From contig URLQ01000011.1 of the NCBI GenBank assembly GCA_900548745.1, positions 1-32,710 of the forward strand: DNA of 32,710 nt. Direction: 5' to 3'. Origin of the DNA: an uncultured Prevotella sp. GTDB taxonomy: Bacteria; Bacteroidota; Bacteroidia; Bacteroidales; Bacteroidaceae. The notes beneath the pieces were generated by a model. The model was not told where the DNA came from, ran no database searches, and saw only the letters and a list, made by a program, of their open reading frames with translations. Positions within the stretch are counted from its first letter, which is position 1; each line of letters starts with the position of its first letter. A program made the translations under genes and the position numbers. Positions 1 to 6,673 of the stretch are shown here, piece after piece.

Positions 1-49
1 TAGGAATGCCGATATGTTGGACTCCCGTAGTAAATTCTCTGATGTTCAT
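1..49 (-). CDS. VOC/glyoxalase-family protein, N-terminal fragment cut by window edge
   Basis: An ATG at 49 (minus strand) opens the peptide MNIREFTTGVQHIGIP, which runs off the left edge. The xTTGVQHIGIP start, with a metal-ligand-like His, is what I remember for the first strand of vicinal-oxygen-chelate (glyoxalase I-like) proteins in Bacteroidetes. It begins 13 nt after the stop of the outer-membrane protein gene at 63-797 and is probably the third gene of the fructokinase transcription unit. Only 16 residues are visible, so the substrate cannot be judged and the family call depends on a short match. Confidence 0.55.
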   Translation of the reverse strand, partial: MNIREFTTGVQHIGIP

Positions 50-62
50 AGTTTTTTTTATA

Positions 63-797
63 TTATAAATTAATGATTCCCGCTCCAAGTTGGAAGTAGC
101 TTTGATTACTCTGTGGATTCCACATTCCATTGACATATACAGGAATGGTGTATTTCCCCAGTTTCAGTTCGTGGCATGCCTGTAGTGATATATGTACTAT
201 TCCTGCCGTGGTACCGTAGAAATGAGTCTCTTCGCCAGCTTTGTTCAATGCGAAGGCACCACCGATGCCTGCGTCGATTTTCCATCCGTCGTTGTCGTAT
301 ATCTTATATTCTGCATAAGCAAAGGTGGAGTATTTCTGCTGTGTGTTGTCGCTGTTGCGGTCGCGGCCGAATATGACGGTAGACCAACTTAGCGACAGTG
401 GTATTGTATTATTGTTGAAATGATAGCCCAAGGTCGCATCAAGGAATCGTCCCGTGGTGTGGGCGGAATAGTTCCAGTATTGTTTGTTGTTGTATGTTGC
501 ACCCGGTGAGAAATTATAGGTATCCCAAAGGTCAAGATGCCATCCGTCGGCTTTAAGACTCATGTAGTGGTTGAATTCCTTGTAAGACCCCTCCGAATTG
601 GTACCGCCCCACAGTCCGATGGTGATATGGTTGTCTGCCATAGTATAGCTAAGGTCGGTTAGCAACACTATTCCGTCGGTCACCTCCATTCCTCGCCATA
701 GATGGTTGTTCTGCAATTTGGCGTTGAGATGGAGTTGTGCCTGAACAGAGCCAATACACAAAGCAAGTAAAAGAATGAAGCAAAATAGCCTTTTCAT
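63..797 (-). CDS. Outer-membrane beta-barrel-like exported protein
   Basis: The product is 244 aa. It starts with a clear signal peptide (MKRLFCFILLLALCIGSVQA, cleavage before QLHL). The mature part is rich in alternating aromatic/polar strands and Trp (NNHLWRGMEVTDG, GLWGGTNSEG, DLWDTYNFSPG) and ends in a strand with a hydrophobic last residue (YFQLGAGIINL), all suggesting a small outer-membrane barrel. The xxWRGxxxxDG opening recalls the TIGR02001 (gcw_chp) family of uncharacterised proteins. It follows fructokinase by 27 nt on the same strand and should be co-transcribed. A role in passage of the polyol or fructose across the outer membrane is an inference from context only. Confidence 0.7.
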   Translation of the reverse strand: MKRLFCFILLLALCIGSVQAQLHLNAKLQNNHLWRGMEVTDGIVLLTDLSYTMADNHITIGLWGGTNSEGSYKEFNHYMSLKADGWHLDLWDTYNFSPGATYNNKQYWNYSAHTTGRFLDATLGYHFNNNTIPLSLSWSTVIFGRDRNSDNTQQKYSTFAYAEYKIYDNDGWKIDAGIGGAFALNKAGEETHFYGTTAGIVHISLQACHELKLGKYTIPVYVNGMWNPQSNQSYFQLGAGIINL

Positions 798-824
798 CTT
801 TATTGAATTGTGAGAACGACATTA

Positions 825-1703
825 TTAAATAAGGTATTCTTCAGGCAACTTAGGCATTGCTCCGTTTTGTGTGCATACATACGCCGATACTTTTACAGCC
901 AGCTTATGTGCTTCGTCCGGGCTTTTCCCTTTCAGGATACTTGCTATAAAAGTCCCTGTGAAGGAATCGCCGGCACCGACAGTATCAACAACTTCCACAT
1001 GTGGGGTGTCAACAAAAGAAACATGTCCCGGAGTGAAGACGTAGCTGCCGTTTACGCCACACGTGAGTATAAGCATCCGGAGATTGTATTTCCCCATCAG
1101 CAGCCAACATTTGTTTTGAAGGTCTATGCCGGGATATCCGAAGAGACGGCTCACGGCAATAAGTTCCTCGTCGTTTATCTTCAGGATGTTGCATCGTTCC
1201 ATGCTTTCGGTTATTATCTCTTTTGTATAGAATCCCTGTCTCAGGTTTATGTCGAATATCTTGTATGTGTCTTCTCTGTCGGGCATGAAGTTGAGGAAGC
1301 GGTGGATGGTCTGGCGTGACACTTGGTTGCGCTGTGCCAGCGTGCCGAAGCAAACGGCACTACAATGTTTAGCCAAGTCTTCCAACTTCGGCGTGAAAGG
1401 TATATTATCCCAAGCCACGTTTTCTTTTATTTCATAACAAGGTATGCCGTTGATGTCGAGTGTCACCTGAACCTTTCCTGTTGGATAATCCACTTCTTCT
1501 ATCTGGAAGTTAAGATTATGTCTGTTGAGTTCGTTTATCAGTTCCTTGCCAAGCTCGTCTTTGCCAATGGCACTCACGGCACAACTGTTTATACCGAACT
1601 GTGACACATTGTAGGCGAAGTTGGCAGGAGCGCCTCCTAATTTCTTTCCTTCTGGGAGCATATCGAATAATGCCTCGCCGATTCCAATTACCAATTCATT
1701 CAT
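825..1703 (-). CDS. PfkB-family fructokinase
   Basis: The product is a 292-aa sugar kinase of the ribokinase/PfkB fold. The start at 1703 (MNELVIGIGEALFDMLPEG) was chosen because it matches the family start; a longer reading to 1874 adds 57 residues without family character and would run through the promoter. The first signature GGAPANFAYNVSQFG is near residue 30. The anion-hole/catalytic motif DTVGAGDSF has the catalytic Asp at about 246. It should phosphorylate fructose to fructose-6-phosphate in the cytoplasm, the step after mannitol dehydrogenase, which is encoded divergently at 3763. The control region 1786-1880 is a mirror image of the one upstream of mannitol dehydrogenase, so both are probably under the same LacI-type regulator. 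Fructose specificity is inferred from context and from the MxPxGxxxGGAPANFA start. Confidence 0.88.
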   Translation of the reverse strand: MNELVIGIGEALFDMLPEGKKLGGAPANFAYNVSQFGINSCAVSAIGKDELGKELINELNRHNLNFQIEEVDYPTGKVQVTLDINGIPCYEIKENVAWDNIPFTPKLEDLAKHCSAVCFGTLAQRNQVSRQTIHRFLNFMPDREDTYKIFDINLRQGFYTKEIITESMERCNILKINDEELIAVSRLFGYPGIDLQNKCWLLMGKYNLRMLILTCGVNGSYVFTPGHVSFVDTPHVEVVDTVGAGDSFTGTFIASILKGKSPDEAHKLAVKVSAYVCTQNGAMPKLPEEYLI

Positions 1704-1785
1704 ATTTCTTTGAGTTAATAGTGATAGATGTTTTGTCTCTCCTTTGACTGGAGACTGCCAAAAGGACTTTTCCTTTTGTCCGCTG

Positions 1786-1880
1786 CAAATATATGATGGT
1801 TTTCTTTTGGTTCCTGTCCGTTTCCCTCTGTATTTTAATGGGAACGTTACCGCAAACGTTTCCAAAATCTGCAATCGTTT
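1786..1880 (-). promoter_or_regulatory. Fructokinase promoter with three LacI-type operators
   Basis: On the minus strand a TATATTTG -7 box lies at 1793-1786, about 83 nt upstream of the start codon. Upstream are three half-palindromic sites of the form rAACGwTtGC whose central CG dinucleotides are at 1877/1876, 1858/1857 and 1846/1845. Spacings are 19 and 12 bp, and 53 bp from the proximal CG to the first base of the -7 box. No TTTG is present at the -33 position. The same arrangement with the same spacings occurs at 3626-3721. The upstream position of the sites and the missing -33 box suggest activation rather than simple blocking, but this is inference. Confidence 0.75.
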
Positions 1881-2196
1881 TAAAAATGCAACTATTCAGC
1901 GAAGAGGCTGGTCTCTCCAGTATCTTGATGAACTTGCCACTAAACAGACATGGTCAAAGGATGTTGCTGACTTATTGAGAAAAGCCGAAGGCTTGCAAAC
2001 GACAGAGGGTGTTTTTGTGGTTTTTGTCTAAATCAGGAAGTTCAATGCTTGATATATGCATACCACATTCTGATAGACTATTTTGCATAAATATCCAACC
2101 TGACTGCATAAATAAACAGTTTATTCAGCACGTCTATATAGTCCGATTCTGACATTTACGCCAAGCCTCTGTAAACATGGGATTTTGTCATCATTT

Positions 2197-2262
2197 AGAA
2201 ATTCGGTAACTTTCCCATAGAAAGTCCGTAACTTTCTCATAGAAATTCGGTAACTTTCTATT
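2197..2262. repeat. Three tandem copies of a 22-bp repeat
   Basis: Units start at 2197, 2219 and 2241, each of the form AGAAAkTCsGTAACTTTC followed by four variable bases. The middle unit can fold on itself (AGAAAGT/ACTTTCT around ccgta). There are no spacers, so this is not a CRISPR array. A second array with the same period and related CGTAA/GAAAGT content is at 15022-15198. Confidence 0.85.
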
Positions 2263-2404
2263 TGAAGTTAATTGAATATCTATTTCAAGCTGCTTCAACA
2301 AGCATCTAAATCTATGTCCGTAGTCCTCTTTTATGCACCAAATATACACGTAGTAATTGTATAAAAATACAATTGCACTTAACGGTCAAATGACCGCTTG
2401 TGGT

Positions 2405-2464
2405 TTAAGGCTTTATCTGAATTTGAAGCAAGCCGTAGGCTTGAAAACATATACGGTGTTTTAA
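2405..2464. repeat. Dispersed 60-bp repeat, copy 1
   Basis: It starts TTAAGGCTTTATCTGAATTT and ends ATATACGGTGTTTTAA. It matches 32162-32221 with about 8 differences in 60 positions. It contains the small hairpin CAAGCC-gta-GGCTTG. This copy has lost the outer arms that enclose the copy at the right end of the window. Confidence 0.8.
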
Positions 2465-2507
2465 CCTGCATAATTCATAGGAATCTTATGAATTATGCAG
2501 GTTAAAA
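2459..2507. repeat. Perfect 21-bp inverted repeat with 7-nt loop
   Basis: The arms are 2459-2479 and 2487-2507; the left arm starts TTTTAACCTGCATAATTC. The order of the outer bases (T-run first, A-run last) is the reverse of an intrinsic terminator, so it is better described as a palindromic or cruciform element. It lies about 65 bp upstream of the LacI promoter. Confidence 0.85.
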
Positions 2508-2571
2508 ATGTAAATGCGTTAAAAAACAGAAAAAAAGACACACATATATATATATAATGAAAAGAATCAAC

Positions 2572-2579
2572 TATCTTTG
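2572..2579 (+). promoter_or_regulatory. Probable -7 box of the LacI-type gene
   Basis: TATCTTTG matches the Bacteroidetes TAnnTTTG consensus and lies 24 bp before the ATG at 2604, giving a very short leader. No TTTG is found at the expected -33 position, which is occupied by a TA-repeat tract. The box also explains why a TTG codon at 2577 should not be taken as the start. Confidence 0.5.
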
Positions 2580-2603
2580 GATATAATATATAAAGACAGC
2601 ACT

Positions 2604-3617
2604 ATGAAGCATGTTACAATCAAGGACATAGCAAAATCACTCTGCATATCAGTCTCCACCGTATCGCGTGCGCTTACCGACGACAAGAATATACGCAAGG
2701 AGACGCGTGATATGGTTATGGCGGAAGCCAAGCGGTTGGGCTATAAACGCAATCCTGTGGCGATGAACCTGAAGATGGGGCGCACGAATACGATTGGGGT
2801 TATTGTTCCGGAGATGCATACGCCGTATGCAGCACAGGTAATCAGCGGCATACAGGAAGTCTTGTATAAGAGAAACCAGAAAGTGTTGTTGGCGGAAAGC
2901 GACGAGAATGCAAATCGGGAATACGATAATCTGAACATGATGGAGCAGTTTATGGTAGACGGATTGATTGTAAGCATGTGCAGCTACAGGAAAAACTCCG
3001 ACAAGTATCTTCAGTTGGCAAAGCAAGGCATGGCAATCGTCTTTTACGACCGCATACCATATGGCATGGATATGCCACAAGTGCTGGTTGACGACAACAA
3101 CGACTCCTTCTTCATGGTAGAATATCTGATTCGCCATGGGCGTAAGCGTATCGCTTATATACAAGGCCCCGACGATATATACAACACATATCTGAGAGAA
3201 CAGGGATACCGTGAAGCTATGGAGAAATTCAAGCTGTACGATCCAACCCTCATAGTAAGAACAGGCATGACCTTCAAGGATGGAGCCGATGCCATCGACC
3301 GTTTGATAAGCAAAGGTGTTGACTTTGATGCCGTATATGCTTTTACTGACACCTTGGCAATAGGAGCAATGAATCGCCTTCGTGATTTGGGAAAGCATGT
3401 GCCGGATGATGTCTCCGTTGCAGGATTCTCAGGTACGGAACTTTCAACAATCGTTTCTCCGCAGCTCACAACTATGGAACCTCCACTTGCGGAGATGGGA
3501 AGGAAGGCTGCAGAAATGGTGATGGAAAAAATAAACAACCCGGAAATGGAAAACAGTAAGGTGGTACTGAAGACAACAATGAGAAAGAGAGAGTCTACGG
3601 GAGAAAAAGAAGACTGA
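2604..3617 (+). CDS. LacI-family transcriptional regulator
   Basis: The product is 337 aa, the usual length for the family. The N-terminal helix-turn-helix is textbook (VTIKDIAKSLCISVSTVSRAL, residues about 3-23), followed by the hinge region and a periplasmic-binding-protein-like sensor domain (TIGVIVPEMHTPYAAQVISGI; VDDNNDSFFMVEYLIRHGRKRIAYIQGP; DAVYAFTDTLAIGAMNRLRDLGKHVPDDVSVAGFSG). The ATG at 2604 is chosen over the TTG at 2577 because it puts the HTH at its normal distance from the terminus and follows the -7 box. The gene sits between two transcription units whose promoters share three LacI-type operators, one just past its stop codon. It is therefore very likely the regulator of mannitol/fructose use; the inducer is not known. 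Confidence 0.92.
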   Translation: MKHVTIKDIAKSLCISVSTVSRALTDDKNIRKETRDMVMAEAKRLGYKRNPVAMNLKMGRTNTIGVIVPEMHTPYAAQVISGIQEVLYKRNQKVLLAESDENANREYDNLNMMEQFMVDGLIVSMCSYRKNSDKYLQLAKQGMAIVFYDRIPYGMDMPQVLVDDNNDSFFMVEYLIRHGRKRIAYIQGPDDIYNTYLREQGYREAMEKFKLYDPTLIVRTGMTFKDGADAIDRLISKGVDFDAVYAFTDTLAIGAMNRLRDLGKHVPDDVSVAGFSGTELSTIVSPQLTTMEPPLAEMGRKAAEMVMEKINNPEMENSKVVLKTTMRKRESTGEKED

Positions 3618-3625
3618 ACGGATTT

Positions 3626-3721
3626 CAAACGTTTGCAGATTTTGGGAACGATTGCGGGAACGTTTGCAGAATTTTATATCTCTCTTTTGTGTTGACATAT
3701 AATGAATTAGCCATATATTTG
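3626..3721 (+). promoter_or_regulatory. Mannitol dehydrogenase promoter with three LacI-type operators
   Basis: Three sites centred on CG at 3630/3631, 3649/3650 and 3661/3662 (CAAACGTTTG, GGGAACGATTGC, GGGAACGTTTGC) lie upstream of a TATATTTG -7 box at 3714-3721. A partial -33 box (GTTG, 3691-3694) is 19 nt before it. Spacings 19, 12 and 53 bp are the same as at the fructokinase promoter, and the segment from the first site through GCAGATTTTGG to the third is nearly the same sequence. The predicted transcription start is near 3728, placing the operators roughly 65-100 bp upstream. Confidence 0.8.
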
Positions 3722-3762
3722 CCACCAGAAACAATTTATCAAACGTAATAACTTGAAATTCT

Positions 3763-5220
3763 ATGGCAAACAATGTTAATGGTTATTCTTATAACCGCAA
3801 TCAGGTAAAGGCAGGTATACTGCATTTTGGAGTAGGCAACTTTCATCGTGCTCATCTGGAGTATATGACAAACAAACTCCTTGAGAACAACGAACAGCAG
3901 AACTGGGGAATATGCGGAGCGATGATTCTTCCGTGTGATGAGCATCTCTATCATGCCCTGAAGAAACAGAATGGCGAATACACGCTGACGGTTTGTGGAC
4001 GTGACGACAGTATCAACGTATATAAAATAGGTTCGCTTGTAGAACTCTATTGGGGCATTGAGGAACAAGAGAAGATTCTCGACAAGATTGCCTGCAAAGA
4101 CATCAAGATAATAACTCTCACCATTACTGAGGGAGGATATAACATTTCCCGACAGACGGGAGAGTTCATGCTCGACAATGAACAGGTGGCACACGACATC
4201 AGAAACCCGAAGCAGCCCCAGACGGCATTCGGATATGTAGCTGAGGGATTGCGTCGCCGCAAAGCCGCCGGCAATGGTCCTATAACGATTCTTTCCTGCG
4301 ACAATCTGCAGCACAATGGAAATACGGCACGCAAGGCATTCATGACATTCGTGGAGAATCAGGATGCGGAACTTGCCGCATGGATGAAAGATAATGTGAC
4401 ATTCCCTAACTCAATGGTTGACCGTATAACCCCAGCCACTCGTCCCGATGATATAGAACGACTGAACAAACAGAATGGCACAAGTGATGAGGCTCCGGTA
4501 TATTGTGAGGATTTCATACAATGGGTAGTGGAAGACGATTTTGCTGCCGGCAGACCCGAATGGGAGACGGTTGGCGCACAGATGACAGATGATGTCACGG
4601 CATTCGAGAATATGAAGCTCAGTCTGCTGAACGCCTCACACACTCTGCTTTCCTATCCTTCATTCCTCGGCGGCTATCGTAAGGTGGATGCTGCCATGCA
4701 CGACGAGAGGATAAAGAAGTTTGTACGTGCCTTTATGGATGAGGATATCACGCCATACGTTCCGGCACCGGCAGATACCGACTTGGAAGAATACAAGCAG
4801 ACACTTGTGGAGCGTTTCGGCAACCGCATGGTGAGCGACCAGGTGGCACGTTTGTGCTTCGACGGTGCAAGCAAGTTCCCTGTATATGTGATGCCTAATC
4901 TTGAAAAGATGATTGCCGACGATGCCGACGGCAAGCGTGTGGAACTGAAGCGTGTGGCATATCTCTTTGCTGCATACCGTCATTATCTGAAATACAAGAC
5001 AGACGACAATGGTGAGGCTTTTGAAGTTGCCGACCCTTGGCTTACGGCTGCTGACTGGAAGCTCATAGAGAGCGATAATGTGACAGACTTCCTTGGTGTA
5101 TCGGCATTTACCAGCACAGATATTAAGAGTGCCGCTGGCTTTGTAAGTCTATATGAAAGGATGTCGTCTGACATCAAGAATAGTGGTGCGATGAAGGTTC
5201 TTGAGGAAGAGATATTGTAA
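3763..5220 (+). CDS. Mannitol dehydrogenase family protein (mannitol 2-dehydrogenase-like)
   Basis: The product is a 485-aa polyol-specific long-chain dehydrogenase. The nucleotide-binding start ILHFGVGNFHRAHLEYM carries the family signature GxGNFHRAH at residues 23-31. The catalytic region KLSLLNASHTLLSYPSFLGG (Lys285, Asn290, His293) matches the K-x4-N-x2-H active site of mannitol 2-dehydrogenases. The expected reaction is NAD(P)-linked interconversion of mannitol and fructose in the cytoplasm, feeding the fructokinase encoded divergently. It is followed 94 nt downstream by an FHS permease. Related enzymes of this family act on fructuronate, tagaturonate or arabinitol; the pairing with fructokinase rather than with uronate genes favours mannitol. 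Confidence 0.88.
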   Translation: MANNVNGYSYNRNQVKAGILHFGVGNFHRAHLEYMTNKLLENNEQQNWGICGAMILPCDEHLYHALKKQNGEYTLTVCGRDDSINVYKIGSLVELYWGIEEQEKILDKIACKDIKIITLTITEGGYNISRQTGEFMLDNEQVAHDIRNPKQPQTAFGYVAEGLRRRKAAGNGPITILSCDNLQHNGNTARKAFMTFVENQDAELAAWMKDNVTFPNSMVDRITPATRPDDIERLNKQNGTSDEAPVYCEDFIQWVVEDDFAAGRPEWETVGAQMTDDVTAFENMKLSLLNASHTLLSYPSFLGGYRKVDAAMHDERIKKFVRAFMDEDITPYVPAPADTDLEEYKQTLVERFGNRMVSDQVARLCFDGASKFPVYVMPNLEKMIADDADGKRVELKRVAYLFAAYRHYLKYKTDDNGEAFEVADPWLTAADWKLIESDNVTDFLGVSAFTSTDIKSAAGFVSLYERMSSDIKNSGAMKVLEEEIL

Positions 5221-5231
5221 GCAGGGATTGT

Positions 5232-5270
5232 TATCTGGAATTCAAGGCATAGACCTTTGAATTCCAGATA
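5232..5270 (+). other. Intergenic hairpin between dehydrogenase and permease
   Basis: The arms 5232-5247 (TATCTGGAATTCAAGG) and 5254-5270 are complementary with one bulged T. No T-tract follows, so read-through into the permease gene is likely; the hairpin may protect the upstream mRNA or reduce downstream expression. Confidence 0.7.
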
Positions 5271-5314
5271 GTGTAAAGCTTATTGTCTGTTTTTAACTTA
5301 TAAATTGCTGAAAA

Positions 5315-6589
5315 ATGAGAACATCAATATTAATAAAGACCGCCGGTCCGTTTCTGCTCCTAACATTCGTGTATTTTATTGTTGGATTCCTTACCACAGT
5401 AAACGGACAGTGTCAGGGACCATTGAAGATTGCATTTTTGAGTGATGTAACGGAAAACAAAAACTCCCTGGCTACACTTGTCTCTTTCTCTTTTTTCCTT
5501 GGTTACTTGCTGAACAGTTCAAAAACAGGACGAATGATAGACAGACTTGGATATAAGAAGACTCTTATACGCTCAATGATAGTTATGGTAATTGGAGTCG
5601 CCTTTTATCTTGCCTCTGCGCTGTGTGCTGAATATTGCAGTGATGTGACGATTGGTATTGGAAGTGACATGGTGCCGATAGGCTATTTCGTTTTCTTGTT
5701 GGGTTCTTATCTTATGGGTACTTCTGCCGCAATGCTTCAGGTGGTGATAAATCCATACATAGCAGCATATCCTTTGCCCGGAACGCAGACAGTCCAACGA
5801 ATGAACTTCACCTGTGCTGTAAATTCAATAGGCACTACTATAGCTCCGTTTTTTGTTACGGGAGTTATGTTTGCCGGAGTCTCTCTTGACTGCGTTTCTG
5901 CCAGCCAGCTGACATTGCCTTTCCTCGTAATGGTGCTTGTAATAGCATTCACCACATGGACGACATCAAAAGCAAATCTTCCGGATATTGAAGGAACAAG
6001 AGAAAATGCGTCAGACAAACCTCGGCGCAGTATATGGTCGTTCCGTCATCTCAAATATGGAGTTATCACCATATTCTTTTATGTAGGAACAGAAGTTGGT
6101 GTGGGGAATAATATGAATCTGCATGCTATGGATTTGATGAAGCAGGGGTACGATTGGTCGCCGGCTCTTCTTGCCACGCTTTATTGGGGAGGTTTCCTGG
6201 TAGGAAGAACTGTGTCTGCCGGATTGAAGAATGTTGCTCCGCGTCCGATGCTGATTACTGTTACGCTGGCAGCAATATCTCTTATGACAATATCGCTGCT
6301 TACAGAAAATCTATGGCTGATGGCTGCCGTGGGACTTTTCCATAGTGTGATGTGGAGTTGTATATTCACTCTTTCGGTTGACGGTTTGAAGGAATATACT
6401 TCAAAGGCTTCAGGTATTTTCATGATGGGAGTTTTTGGTGGAGCTGTTTTCCCAGTACTGCAAGGAATGCTTGCCGACAGTATGGGGTCATGGCAATATA
6501 CATGGCTGTTACCTTTGTTCTGTGAGCTTGTCATATTGTGGTATGGCTTGATGGGATACAGAAAAGCAACAAAAGACCAAATCATATAA
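5315..6589 (+). CDS. FHS-family sugar/polyol permease (MFS, FucP/GluP-like)
   Basis: The product is 424 aa with about 12 hydrophobic segments. The opening FLLLTFVYFIVGFLTTVNGQCQGPLKIAF is of the fucose/glucose-galactose:H+ symporter type, and RMIDRLGYKKTLIRSMIVM is the MFS loop 2-3 motif. The second half starts with a helix carrying GVGNNMNLHAMDLM. It probably imports mannitol or fructose across the inner membrane together with the mannitol dehydrogenase just upstream. The specificity is inferred from the neighbours; the FHS family also carries fucose, glucose and galactose. Confidence 0.85.
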   Translation: MRTSILIKTAGPFLLLTFVYFIVGFLTTVNGQCQGPLKIAFLSDVTENKNSLATLVSFSFFLGYLLNSSKTGRMIDRLGYKKTLIRSMIVMVIGVAFYLASALCAEYCSDVTIGIGSDMVPIGYFVFLLGSYLMGTSAAMLQVVINPYIAAYPLPGTQTVQRMNFTCAVNSIGTTIAPFFVTGVMFAGVSLDCVSASQLTLPFLVMVLVIAFTTWTTSKANLPDIEGTRENASDKPRRSIWSFRHLKYGVITIFFYVGTEVGVGNNMNLHAMDLMKQGYDWSPALLATLYWGGFLVGRTVSAGLKNVAPRPMLITVTLAAISLMTISLLTENLWLMAAVGLFHSVMWSCIFTLSVDGLKEYTSKASGIFMMGVFGGAVFPVLQGMLADSMGSWQYTWLLPLFCELVILWYGLMGYRKATKDQII

Positions 6590-6601
6590 TTCTATTACAT
6601 T

Positions 6602-6633
6602 TTTGTTTATCACGATTTTAGTTTGTACCTTTG
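6602..6633 (+). promoter_or_regulatory. Promoter of the antiporter gene
   Basis: TTTG at 6602-6605, 20 nt, then TACCTTTG at 6626-6633: a good Bacteroidetes housekeeping promoter 40 bp before the start codon. It separates the antiporter unit from the mannitol genes. Confidence 0.7.
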
Positions 6634-6673
6634 CGCCATATTCATATATTATGTTTAATATGACGGAAACTGT

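Larger units (their letters stand above)
1881..2571. other. Long intergenic region with repeats, no convincing gene
   Basis: This stretch between the fructokinase control region and the LacI gene holds no ORF with recognisable family character. A reading of about 47 codons ending near 2030 looks weakly coding, but I recognise nothing in it. What is visible is repetitive: a short AAGCC/GGCTT hairpin near 1984-1996, a 22-bp tandem repeat (2197-2262), small hairpins (AATTGTAT-aaaa-ATACAATT near 2356; CGGTCA-aa-TGACCG near 2383), a 60-bp dispersed repeat (2405-2464) and a perfect 21-bp inverted repeat (2459-2507). Confidence 0.6.

Noticed and set aside
1704..1874. N-terminal extension of fructokinase
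   Set aside because: The extra 57 residues show no family similarity and would cover the -7 box and part of the operator region; the ATG at 1703 matches the family start.
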